Under the pieces are notes generated by a model. The model was given only the letters and a program-made list of their open reading frames with translations, was not told the origin of the DNA and searched no databases. DNA of 64,000 nucleotides, taken from positions 2,460,743 through 2,524,742 of the forward strand of contig NZ_MQVX01000001.1 in the NCBI RefSeq assembly GCF_002954325.1. Direction: 5' to 3'. The DNA is from Aureicoccus marinus. GTDB lineage: Bacteria > Bacteroidota > Bacteroidia > Flavobacteriales > Flavobacteriaceae. This document shows positions 19,809-26,884 of this stretch, one piece after another. Made by a program: the position numbers and the translations under genes. Within the stretch, counting starts at the first letter, position 1. Each line of letters begins with the position of its first letter.

Positions 19809-20528
19809 ATGGTGAACAGAAAAACGGCATTGTTGATTAGGAGAAGTCATCGGTATCTGGGGTTATTCTTAGGAATACAATTCCTGCTTTGGACAATCAG
19901 CGGACTTTATTTTAGTTGGACCAACCTTGACAATATCCATGGGGATCAGTTTAAGAACATGAACTATGAAGCTCCGCCCTTTGGAGGACTGAACAGGCCT
20001 TTACCTATGGGAAGTTCTGCCGGAATACGAAGTATAGAACTAAGGGATATCGGAGGAAAGCCTTTTTATTGGATTAACAACCAAACACTAATCAATGCGA
20101 TTGATCATAGTCCAAAAGAAGGAATTACAAGAGAAGAAGCCCTTTATATTGCCGAAAAAAGGATGAATAGCGGTTTAGTGGTTTCCGGAATAGAGCGCAT
20201 AGAGCAAGTCAATAAACACCACGAATACCGAGAAAAACTCTTACCTGCCTATGTAATCTCTTATGAAGGCAAGGAAAACCTAAAAGCTTATGTCTCTATA
20301 GATGACGGTAAATTTCAGACCGTACGACACCGCGATTGGCGTACCTTCGATTTTCTGTGGATGACTCACACTATGGATTACGAAGGAAGAGATAATTTTA
20401 ACACCCTGGTTCTTCGGATTTTTTCTTTGATGGGATTGATAACGGTTCTTAGCGGATTCACCCTGTGGTTTGTCAGCTCCCCAAGAGTGAGGAGAGTTAT
20501 GTCTAAATACCACCAGCGCAAGGGGTAG
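19809..20528 (+). CDS. PepSY domain membrane protein
   Basis: This 239-residue membrane protein has two TM helices. One follows the basic N-terminal RRSHRYLGLFLGIQ (about 12-35) and one is near the C-terminus (about 205-228: LRIFSLMGLITVLSGFTLW). Between them lies a periplasmic PepSY-like region with ITREEALYIAEKRM and a conserved VSIDDGKFQTVRHRDWR strand. The start H-R-x-L-G-x-x-x-G and the second-helix pattern fit PepSY-associated TM proteins, some of which are ferric-reductase or iron-uptake accessories. The actual role here is unknown. It stands alone before the tRNA gene. Confidence 0.8.
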   Translation: MVNRKTALLIRRSHRYLGLFLGIQFLLWTISGLYFSWTNLDNIHGDQFKNMNYEAPPFGGLNRPLPMGSSAGIRSIELRDIGGKPFYWINNQTLINAIDHSPKEGITREEALYIAEKRMNSGLVVSGIERIEQVNKHHEYREKLLPAYVISYEGKENLKAYVSIDDGKFQTVRHRDWRTFDFLWMTHTMDYEGRDNFNTLVLRIFSLMGLITVLSGFTLWFVSSPRVRRVMSKYHQRKG

Positions 20529-20612
20529 AAACATTATGAGAACTGCAGGGAAGTGCCTAAATTTGCTTCATACTTTAACGGGAAGATTTAGTCTACTCCT
20601 GAAGAGCAAACC

Positions 20613-20689
20613 GGTCCTATAGCTCAGTTGGTTAGAGTAGCTGACTCATAATCAGTTGGTCCCTGGTTCGAGCCCAGGTGGGACCACCA
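20613..20689 (+). tRNA. tRNA with CAU anticodon (Met or lysidine-modified Ile2)
   Basis: The full cloverleaf can be drawn. The acceptor GGTCCTA pairs with TGGGACC, and the D arm GCTC pairs with GAGT. The anticodon stem GCTGA/TCAGT holds the loop CTCATAA (anticodon CAT at 20647-20649), and the T arm is CCTGG TTCGAGC CCAGG. The discriminator A is at 20686 and CCA (20687-20689) is encoded. The CAU anticodon is shared by elongator Met and tRNA-Ile2; I cannot separate them by eye. Its 3' end is repeated at 21922-21934, so it is an integration target. Confidence 0.93.
20675..20687 (+). repeat. att core repeat, left copy (inside tRNA)
   Basis: CAGGTGGGACCAC, part of the T stem, acceptor stem and first CCA bases of the tRNA. 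It is identical to the copy at 21922-21934. Confidence 0.75.
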
Positions 20690-20694
20690 ACAAA

Positions 20695-20740
20695 AACCCT
20701 TAACTATCTAAAAACCAGGTAGTTGAGGGTTTCTTTTTTC
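20695..20740 (+). terminator. Rho-independent terminator after the tRNA
   Basis: AACCCTTAACTA (20695-20706) pairs with TAGTTGAGGGTT (20720-20732 region) with one wobble pair, followed by TCTTTTTT. It ends tRNA transcription just inside the inserted element. Confidence 0.75.
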
Positions 20741-20753
20741 CCAAAAAGTGGGG

Positions 20754-20777
20754 GTGAGTTCCAAGTTGAGTTCCAAA
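20754..20777 (-). repeat. Arm-type repeat(s), left side, inverted
   Basis: GTGAGTTCCAAGT at 20754-20766 is the exact reverse complement of ACTTGGAACTCAC found three times at the right end. A degenerate copy, TTGAGTTCCAAAA, follows directly at about 20766-20777. Confidence 0.65.
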
Positions 20778-20859
20778 ATCATCCTTTTTTGGGTGTAAAT
20801 TCTACTAAATGGGAGTTCATTTTGGGTTAAATTTCAGGAATCCATAATAATTAGATTGG

Positions 20860-21321
20860 TCATTCTATGATTTCACCAGGATACATTTCTCTATCTATTT
20901 GAGAACCCCATGGACAATAATTTCCGTTAATGTTATTTATATAATAATCAAGATTTTCTTCAATGTAAAATGGATTTCCATCACATAATTCTATAGAAAC
21001 CTCTGCAATAGTCCATGTGTTATCTTCGAATCTCCAACTCCAATCATAATTGTAATCACCATTTCCTCTAACAATCGTTCCATTTATGTGTTTAAATCTT
21101 TCACCCAATGGTTTTGATAGTTCATTTTCAATTATTTCAAGTAATAAAGAATCAGAGGTTCTAACAATAAAATATGGTGTTTTATTATCAATTGTAGGAT
21201 AAGTAACTCTAAAATATCGATACGAATCATCTGGAATAATCATTCTATCATCAGAAACCGGGATATTATCTTCACAACCACAGATTATAAAAAAAAATAA
21301 AAGAATTAGAAGGTTTTTCAT
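20860..21321 (-). CDS. BP74-like domain lipoprotein
   Basis: The 153-residue product starts MKNLLILLFFFIICGCEDN, a lipoprotein signal with the lipobox IICGC, so it is probably membrane-anchored. The mature part contains TPYFIVRTSDSLLLEIIE, a G-x-I-V-x-G strand, YNYDWSWRFED, VSIELCDGNPFYIEENLD and NYCPWGSQIDREM. This order (YN-x-x-W-S, E-x-C-D, Y-x-E-x-x-L and C-P-W-x-S/G) matches my memory of the BP74-related domain, where one cysteine pair is likely bonded. The biochemical role is not established to my knowledge. It is the main cargo of the small tRNA-linked element and is AT-rich, which suggests transfer. Confidence 0.65.
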   Translation of the reverse strand: MKNLLILLFFFIICGCEDNIPVSDDRMIIPDDSYRYFRVTYPTIDNKTPYFIVRTSDSLLLEIIENELSKPLGERFKHINGTIVRGNGDYNYDWSWRFEDNTWTIAEVSIELCDGNPFYIEENLDYYINNINGNYCPWGSQIDREMYPGEIIE

Positions 21322-21390
21322 ATCCTCAAATTTACAAAAAAATCACTCTGTAATATTTATAGGTAGTAACACGAACTAATGTGAAACACT

Positions 21391-21641
21391 ATGAATATGA
21401 AAAACATGAAAATACCAGAGTATGAGATCGACGGTTTGATCCTCACACTCAAAGAACTGTATTTAAATGGTTAGAAAAGAAACACATCAAAGGATGTCTT
21501 TGGAAAGGAAAACGATTGATTGACACTGTTTCTGTGATCGGTTTTCTTTTAGAAAAGAAATGTCTGGAGAATGGACAAATCAAAGAAAGAGAAATAAGAG
21601 AGAAGATTGAACTTGGGGAGTTCCAATCATCTAACTTATGA
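21391..21641 (+). CDS. Small helix-turn-helix-like protein (frameshifted), excisionase candidate
   Basis: ATG at 21391 opens NMKNMKIPEYEID and would stop at 21472. One frame over, the sequence continues as TVFKWLEKKHIKGCLWKGKR and RLIDTVSVIGFLLEKK to a stop at 21639-21641. Adding one base near 21430 joins the two into about 83 residues. The T-V-x-x-W-x-x-x-x-x-I-x-G-x-x-x-x-G-x-R pattern resembles MerR/AlpA/Xis-type winged helices, in which the recognition helix is followed by a G-x-x wing. Together with the neighbouring arm-type repeats, an excisionase or regulator role is possible. The call rests on pattern only. Confidence 0.4.
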
Positions 21642-21736
21642 TCAACAAGGAGGGGATAATTTTTTTCATTTTTATGATATATTAAATTTCTCAATCTCCC
21701 TCCAAGTTGATCTGTTTATTAACTTTATATTCAAGT

Positions 21737-21860
21737 GGGGTACTAAATGGGGTACTAAACAAATAATTCAAACTTGGAACTCACTTTGAAGGTTTACTTG
21801 GAACTCACATTTATTTCACAACCTCAAAACATTCTAAAATAACATAGACTTGGAACTCAC
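21737..21860 (+). repeat. Arm-type repeat cluster, right side
   Basis: ACTTGGAACTCAC occurs at 21772-21784, 21796-21808 and 21848-21860, all direct. Just upstream GGGGTACTAAA is repeated in tandem (about 21737-21758). The cluster sits 60-180 bp inside the right core repeat, as integrase arm sites often do. Confidence 0.65.
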
Positions 21861-21921
21861 TGAGTCCGTCAATATTTGTTAACTAATTGATTGTCAGAGA
21901 AATAGTCAGTCGATTAGGGTA

Positions 21922-21934
21922 CAGGTGGGACCAC
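21922..21934 (+). repeat. att core repeat, right copy
   Basis: CAGGTGGGACCAC, identical to the tRNA 3' end copy. It marks the right boundary of the element. The next bases resemble a normal tRNA downstream flank with a terminator. Confidence 0.75.
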
Positions 21935-21944
21935 ATCAAGCAGA

Positions 21945-21978
21945 AGCCTAGCGTATAAGCGCTAGGCTGTTTGTTTTG
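21945..21978 (+). terminator. Terminator hairpin, probably the tRNA's original one
   Basis: AGCCTAGCG pairs with CGCTAGGCT around TATAAG, followed by GTTTGTTTT. It lies directly after the right core repeat, where the tRNA terminator would have been before insertion. Confidence 0.7.
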
Positions 21979-22051
21979 CCAAGATTCTGGCCAACACTTG
22001 GCCCTTGTTAAGACATCTGATGGGCCGCTTCTGTATGGTTTACAGAGAACA

Positions 22052-24043
22052 TCAATTGCTTTTAACCCGGTAGGATATCCTTCGGTTGGTAATTACTTTC
22101 TGAACGCGCATTGTGAGCAATGCAGGAGAAGAGATTAGCGAATCACAGGCATAGCTCGCACTGCCTACTAAAACCCTATATTGATTTGCATCCTTCGGCA
22201 CATCTGCTGATAGCAACGTTAGAACCGGAGTTGTCGTACCAGTATATTCTGTATTGTCTGTTAAGTTACTAAAGACAGACCCTCCATTCACACTACTTTG
22301 CCATTGGTAGGTTAGGTCAGATGACCCTGAAGCTACAACGGTAAAAACCCCATTGTTTCCAGCAAAAACAGTTTGTGAAACAGGTTGTGCGCTTATAACC
22401 GGTACAGAACCCGCCTCCTGAAAATCATAAATAGAATTGGTATTACGGTCTTTTGGGGGCGTGTAGCCATCGACAACATCTGCTCCTAAAACGAGGCCAT
22501 TTGAATCAACAACTGTAGGTAAATCTCCCAGTACTCCATCGTTGTTAGGGTCGGTAAAGCCAGCCTCATCAATATCATTGCACAGATCGTTATCTGAATC
22601 AAGTTCATACCCATCATAAGAATTATCAGAATCAGAGTCGAAAATAATGTAGTTGATAAGACCGCTGTTGGCCGCGGATTGTACCGCGTCTGGAATACCA
22701 TCTGTGCCCACAGTCCCATTTACTACTCCGCCGGTATGACTCTGGCCGTGCCCTGCCTCTACAGCATCATAAATTCCGTCGTTATCTGAGTCTAAATCTA
22801 GGGTATTGACAATACCATCCTCATCAGAATCCAGCCCAAGGATTTCTACTTTTCCTTCATCGAAGTTGGTTGGGTTAGACATAATAACAACCATCGAATA
22901 GGTTCCTGCAGGGAGTGTAACCTCACTTTCTGCGTAACTCCAAGGTGAATTTTGAGTGTCTCCCCCGTTGCTTGAAATGGTAATTGTGCCAGTAGAATCC
23001 ATTAAGGTGCCGGTGTTTCCTGTACCTTGTCGTATTGAAATTGACGCACTTCCTGAGCCTCCGTCTCTTGGAGAGAAATATCCTGAATAACTAATGTCTC
23101 GGGTTGATGTCAAGGTAAAAGGTTGATATAAATCACCAGTTCCATTAATGTCAAAGTAATGCTGTTCAGTACCTACAGTGGTGTTGGGGTTTGCATCCAA
23201 TCGGGGGCCTGAATTATTATAACCTGTACCACCATTCACCTTAACAATATTGGTTTGACCACTTGTAAGTATCCATGGACTAATAGATACACCTAAATTG
23301 TTTCCTAATTTAGGCTGAATCACATCTTCAAAGCCAGTTGAAAGAAGTAAGTTATCTCTTTCTTCCTTGTCGGGAATCCCGTCATTATCATCATCTAAAT
23401 CAGTTAGGTCATCTACACCATCTCCATCGCTATCTACTATACCACCAGTCACAATAGAAATATTATCTATCCACCATTCTTCATTGTTTTTGTTTATTGA
23501 ATTACTAGAACCGGTAATAAACCGAATCCGCGTATTCGATCCTCCCAAATAAGCGACAGGAATTACAATGCTGATATTGGCTTTAGGGTTAGGAGAATTT
23601 GTAGTCGCCGTTAGGGTAAGGACCGTTAAGTAGGTGCCGTCATCTTCTGGATCGATTTCTATTTTAAGCGTTTCTCCTCCATCCATTGATTCATCGTAGT
23701 CATAATCGAAGGAAAGATTTGCGAAAGATTTACCACTTAAATCAATTATTCGATAGGCCCCGGCGTCATTGTCTTTTAGTTGTAACAGGCTCCCACCGAT
23801 ATTCTCATCTGCATCTGTTGGGTCTGTGGCCGTTACGTCTGAAGGACTACCATTAGAGCCACTTCTCACCCAACTGTTGTTTACCCAGTTGGCTCCACTA
23901 ATTCCTCCCCCAAACACATCGTTTGCCGGATCAAAATCTTCTGTAGCGGTCTGTGCAAAACCATCAGAACACAGGAAAAGACAGAATAGGAAAAGAAGAA
24001 GACTATTTCTGAATCTCTGCGCATGTACAAGATTTTCTATCAT
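22052..24043 (-). CDS. Secreted surface protein with thrombospondin type 3 and Ig-like repeats
   Basis: From the ATG at 24041-24043 the signal segment RNSLLLFLFCLFLCSDGFAQ is preserved; the open frame upstream to 24130 adds residues without signal character. The mature protein has a beta-sandwich region, calcium-binding TSP3 repeats (DSDGDGVDDLTDLDDDNDG and two later DSDNDGI-type copies), a second beta-sandwich between them, and an Ig-like domain near the C-terminus (VSQTVFAGNNGVFTVVASG). It ends VITNRRISYRVKSN, a basic tail seen in several Flavobacteria surface proteins. No clear type IX secretion C-terminal domain is present. It is probably an adhesin or matrix protein. Confidence 0.8.
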   Translation of the reverse strand: MIENLVHAQRFRNSLLLFLFCLFLCSDGFAQTATEDFDPANDVFGGGISGANWVNNSWVRSGSNGSPSDVTATDPTDADENIGGSLLQLKDNDAGAYRIIDLSGKSFANLSFDYDYDESMDGGETLKIEIDPEDDGTYLTVLTLTATTNSPNPKANISIVIPVAYLGGSNTRIRFITGSSNSINKNNEEWWIDNISIVTGGIVDSDGDGVDDLTDLDDDNDGIPDKEERDNLLLSTGFEDVIQPKLGNNLGVSISPWILTSGQTNIVKVNGGTGYNNSGPRLDANPNTTVGTEQHYFDINGTGDLYQPFTLTSTRDISYSGYFSPRDGGSGSASISIRQGTGNTGTLMDSTGTITISSNGGDTQNSPWSYAESEVTLPAGTYSMVVIMSNPTNFDEGKVEILGLDSDEDGIVNTLDLDSDNDGIYDAVEAGHGQSHTGGVVNGTVGTDGIPDAVQSAANSGLINYIIFDSDSDNSYDGYELDSDNDLCNDIDEAGFTDPNNDGVLGDLPTVVDSNGLVLGADVVDGYTPPKDRNTNSIYDFQEAGSVPVISAQPVSQTVFAGNNGVFTVVASGSSDLTYQWQSSVNGGSVFSNLTDNTEYTGTTTPVLTLLSADVPKDANQYRVLVGSASYACDSLISSPALLTMRVQKVITNRRISYRVKSN

Positions 24044-24167
24044 AAGAATCAGCCGAAATAATAAATCAAGTATATTAAAGGAATAATAATCTCGCGGCAA
24101 AAAACAATTGATGTTGTCAAGAGTGGACAAACCATGGTCAGTTTCGATATAACTGTGGTTTTCTTAT

Positions 24168-24860
24168 GTGTTGTTCAAAAAATCTAAGGGGCAAATAATA
24201 AAAGGGTTAAGTCGGTTGAAATTGGGTCATATTCTATTCAAGGTTAACAATTTACAGGAAGCCGTAAAGAACTTTTCTGACAAAGGGTTTAATGTAGAAT
24301 ATGGATCAAAACGCAATCCAAAGAACGCTTTAATTTATTTTTCGGAAGGTGCTTATATCGAGTTACTAGAGTCTGCCCCAATATCCTGTTTTCAGAAGGT
24401 TTTGTTGGTGCTAATCAGAAGGCATCAATTAGTTCAGCGCTTTGCCTCCTGGGAAAGTTCTCCCGAAGGTTATTTCGAATTATGTTTTGAAAAGCAGAAC
24501 ATCGAGTTTGACCGAGAGATAAAAATTTTAAAGAAACACGGGATTAGTTTTTTTATCACTTCTAGCCAGAGAGTTGATCCTTTCAATAGGCGTTTAAAGT
24601 GGAAATTACTTTTTCCACTGGAAAATAAACTTCCCTTCCTCATGACTCCGTTTAATGAAGATCCTCGCCCCAAAAACTTTATTCACCCCAATGGAGTGTC
24701 AAAGATTAGTCAAGTGATTTATGGGGCTGAATCCACAATGATATCCGTAATCAAAATGCTCTGTTCAGACCCGGTTCTCTTTTTTTCGAAAGACAAAGGA
24801 GTGTTACAGGTAAAATTTGAAACCAACGAAGGCGAAAAGACTTTAGAGTCTTTCCCTTAA
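24168..24860 (+). CDS. VOC (glyoxalase-like) family protein
   Basis: The 230-residue product begins at GTG 24168 with a short basic lead, then LSRLKLGHILFKVNNLQEAV, the first beta-alpha-beta-beta-beta unit of a glyoxalase_3-like fold. FSEGAYIELLES supplies the conserved metal-binding Glu position. A second unit is suggested around HPNGVSKISQVIYG. Substrate is unknown. Codons and composition are AT-rich like the rest of this accessory stretch. It is divergent from the surface protein gene and convergent to the DUF6150 gene. A later in-frame start is possible. Confidence 0.65.
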   Translation: MLFKKSKGQIIKGLSRLKLGHILFKVNNLQEAVKNFSDKGFNVEYGSKRNPKNALIYFSEGAYIELLESAPISCFQKVLLVLIRRHQLVQRFASWESSPEGYFELCFEKQNIEFDREIKILKKHGISFFITSSQRVDPFNRRLKWKLLFPLENKLPFLMTPFNEDPRPKNFIHPNGVSKISQVIYGAESTMISVIKMLCSDPVLFFSKDKGVLQVKFETNEGEKTLESFP

Positions 24861-24880
24861 AAGAGCAGGAAGTCATTTTT

Positions 24881-25213
24881 TCAGTAGAGCAAATGTTTTT
24901 TCTGGGTATTTTTCCATCCGGCTCGAGAAGAATAATCAACAAAGAAGATAGTCAAATCTGCTCTCGATTCGTATTCTTCAAAAAAAATCGTTTTGTCTGC
25001 TCTTGAAGCATATTCTTCAAAGAACCACAAACCCTTGTTTCCTGTTGCTCTTGAGGCGTATTCTTGTTTGTATACTAACAAGTCTGCTCTGGATTCATAC
25101 TCCGTTACGTAAACAGAAATATCAGCACGTGAGGAGTACTCTTCAACATAAATTTTCTGTGCGCATAGGTTTAGAGGAAGTAATAGCGCTAGTATGAGTT
25201 TTGTTCTCATCAT
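24881..25213 (-). CDS. DUF6150 repeat protein, secreted
   Basis: A 110-residue protein with a short signal peptide ending LNLCAQ. The mature part is built of six repeats of about 13 residues with the consensus [ED]-Y-x-S-R-A-D-x-x-[IV]-[FY]: EEYSSRAD, TEYESRAD, QEYASRAT, EEYASRAD, EEYESRAD and VDYSSRAG. One repeat is extended by GNKGLWFF. This repeat pattern matches the DUF6150 family as I know it. Regular charge and aromatic alternation suggests a beta-solenoid or small propeller on the surface. No catalytic motif is visible. Function unknown. Confidence 0.75.
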   Translation of the reverse strand: MMRTKLILALLLPLNLCAQKIYVEEYSSRADISVYVTEYESRADLLVYKQEYASRATGNKGLWFFEEYASRADKTIFFEEYESRADLTIFFVDYSSRAGWKNTQKKHLLY

Positions 25214-25286
25214 TTTGTTTTACTGGAATAACGTCATTTTCTGTGCCAAAAAAGCACTATATTGATTAGTTCATCAAGTTACAAGA

Positions 25287-26201
25287 ATGATTCCCCTCAA
25301 GAGACATGTTAATGGCGAGATGCCTTTTCACGCCACAGGAGTTGGTAAAATTAGTGATGATTTGGAGATATTCACAAAACAACAGCACGAGGGAAATAAA
25401 ATAGCTGCGGATTGGTGGAAGGCCTCCAAGTGGAGAGCTTTTGCAGAACGTTTGTTAGAAGAAAGTCATGGTAAATGTGGGTATTGCGAGGAAAAATTAG
25501 GGCTGAAAACTCCTGAAACAAACCGGGCAAGTGTTGATCACATAAGACCAAAATCAAAAAAGGAGTATCAACACTTGGCTTATTCTTACTTCAATTTTGT
25601 TATCGCCTGCAAAAAATGCAACTCTTCAAAAAGCAATTCATTTGAAATTTTAGGAAGGGAGATAGAGCAACCAATCGTTAAAATAAAGACCAGCGGAAAA
25701 AAGAGCCATGTAAAGGCAAAAGGCTTCTCCATTGATCCTAAAAAACTTTGGGCGGGTTGGTCATCCCCACTGAGAATATTCGATAGTTCTTATCAAAAAA
25801 TGAGTGCAGAAGAAAAAAGAGAACAGCCCAAACTAATTAACCCTTATTTTGATCAGCCTAACAAATTCTTTGGGTACAAAATTGTTCAATTAGACAAAGG
25901 AAATGTAGTCGAGATTTATTCCTTATCAAAGGACGATAAAAGCATTATGCGCGCAGACTACACAATTAAAACACTTCAATTGAACCGTTTAGAATTAGCA
26001 CAATCAAGATTTAAAGAATACAAGCAATTTCAACGTGTTTTTACGCGGGTGGAGTCCGCTAAAAAATCAACTTTCTGGAAAAAAAAGGAAAAGCGAAGAT
26101 TAAAAAAGAAGTACTTGTCTGCAGACCAACGATTTTCTGGGATGTTCCGTTTTTTTGGGGATCAAAAAGAAGCTTTACACAAAAAAGGAAGAACGACCTG
26201 A
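25287..26201 (+). CDS. HNH endonuclease family protein
   Basis: This 304-residue protein has the zinc-containing HNH fold: CGYCEEKLG (about residues 72-80), then SVDHIRPKS with the catalytic His, N in YFNFVIACKKCNSSKSN, and the second CxxC pair there. The N-terminal WWKASKWRAFAERLLEESHG and the fold order resemble the TIGR02646-like HNH proteins and the PtuB nuclease of Septu-type systems, but no PtuA-like ATPase is adjacent. The C-terminal 130 residues are lysine-rich and probably bind nucleic acid. A second gene starts 16 bp after the stop. The region is AT-rich, suggesting acquisition. Its role (defence or repair) is inference. Confidence 0.75.
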   Translation: MIPLKRHVNGEMPFHATGVGKISDDLEIFTKQQHEGNKIAADWWKASKWRAFAERLLEESHGKCGYCEEKLGLKTPETNRASVDHIRPKSKKEYQHLAYSYFNFVIACKKCNSSKSNSFEILGREIEQPIVKIKTSGKKSHVKAKGFSIDPKKLWAGWSSPLRIFDSSYQKMSAEEKREQPKLINPYFDQPNKFFGYKIVQLDKGNVVEIYSLSKDDKSIMRADYTIKTLQLNRLELAQSRFKEYKQFQRVFTRVESAKKSTFWKKKEKRRLKKKYLSADQRFSGMFRFFGDQKEALHKKGRTT

Positions 26202-26217
26202 AATCCTAAAAATCAAT

Positions 26218-26763
26218 ATGTCTGAGCGCAGCATACCCTATCAGAAATTCCTACTCTTTTTGTCCAAGCCCTCAGAAAAAAGAGATCTAAAAATAAGCAG
26301 AAGATATCGGGGATATCTTTCAAAAGACAGGGCCTGTGAACTATTGAATTACTATTTCAAACCCATTGCCAATAAAAAAGAGTGTATCTGCGTGGAGGTC
26401 AAAAAGGAAGACCTTAAAGAGCTGACATTTCTTCTTAGGGTGTATTTTGGGCTTTGGATTGAAATAAAAGATACCCGGATTACTATTTTTAAAACTTTTC
26501 CAGAACGCTTTACGGTTATCCGGAAAGTAAATAAACAAAATCACTGGTTTACTCCAAAAACCTATTCAAAAGGGCAGATAATGTATTCAACAAGGGATCC
26601 TTATCGTGTGTGTGATCGACGGAATGGAATTCCGTTAACCGATGTTCCCCCGAGCTACAAGGGAGAAAACGGCAGGCGTCATTCAAATCAACTACCCTTT
26701 TATAAAAGCAATACCAGACGAAACACAGACTTGATTTCAATCAAAATACCCCCTGTTCGCTAA
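26218..26763 (+). CDS. Hypothetical protein, partner of the HNH gene
   Basis: From the ATG at 26218, 16 bp after the HNH stop, this encodes about 181 basic, soluble residues starting MSERSIPYQKFLLFLSKPSE. An earlier in-frame start (26155) lies inside the HNH gene and is less likely. No signal peptide, TM segment or known motif is recognised; the middle reads PERFTVIRKVNKQNHWFTP. The last 25 residues of this frame look poor. One frame over, from about 26665, the sequence reads REKTAGVIQINYPFIKAI and stops at 26732, which looks like a genuine C-terminus, so an indel near 26660 is possible. The tight spacing implies an operon with the nuclease. Confidence 0.55.
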   Translation: MSERSIPYQKFLLFLSKPSEKRDLKISRRYRGYLSKDRACELLNYYFKPIANKKECICVEVKKEDLKELTFLLRVYFGLWIEIKDTRITIFKTFPERFTVIRKVNKQNHWFTPKTYSKGQIMYSTRDPYRVCDRRNGIPLTDVPPSYKGENGRRHSNQLPFYKSNTRRNTDLISIKIPPVR

Positions 26764-26884
26764 TTTCTTAGGAGATTCTTAAAAAGAGAGCCACTCCGCC
26801 CATCTTAGCTCAGAATAAAGTATTTTCAAAGGACGGTCAGGCGCAAACCTACCCTCTTCAACCCAACAACCAGAAAATCTAAAA

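Larger units (their letters stand above)
20675..21934 (+). mobile_element. Small integrase-less element in the tRNA 3' end
   Basis: The 13 bp CAGGTGGGACCAC at the tRNA 3' end (20675-20687) recur exactly at 21922-21934, bounding about 1.25 kb. This is the usual footprint of tyrosine-recombinase integration in a tRNA gene. Just inside each end are copies of ACTTGGAACTCAC, inverted on the left and direct on the right, which look like integrase arm sites. The interior holds a BP74-like lipoprotein gene and a small frameshifted helix-turn-helix-like gene, but no integrase. Base composition is clearly more AT-rich than the flanking housekeeping genes. It could be a deletion remnant or a non-autonomous element mobilised in trans. 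Confidence 0.65.

Noticed and set aside
21449..21694. 81-residue minus-strand frame inside the small element
   Set aside because: It is antisense to the HTH-like frame and has no coding character beyond low-complexity composition.
20601..22050. Whole accessory stretch as a prophage
   Set aside because: No capsid, terminase, replication or integrase gene is present; only a small element is supported.
24044..24130. Upstream extension of the surface protein
   Set aside because: The added residues precede a complete signal peptide and look non-coding.
24881..25213. DUF6150 repeats as a CRISPR-like array
   Set aside because: The repeats are coding, 39 bp in period without unique spacers, and read as one protein.
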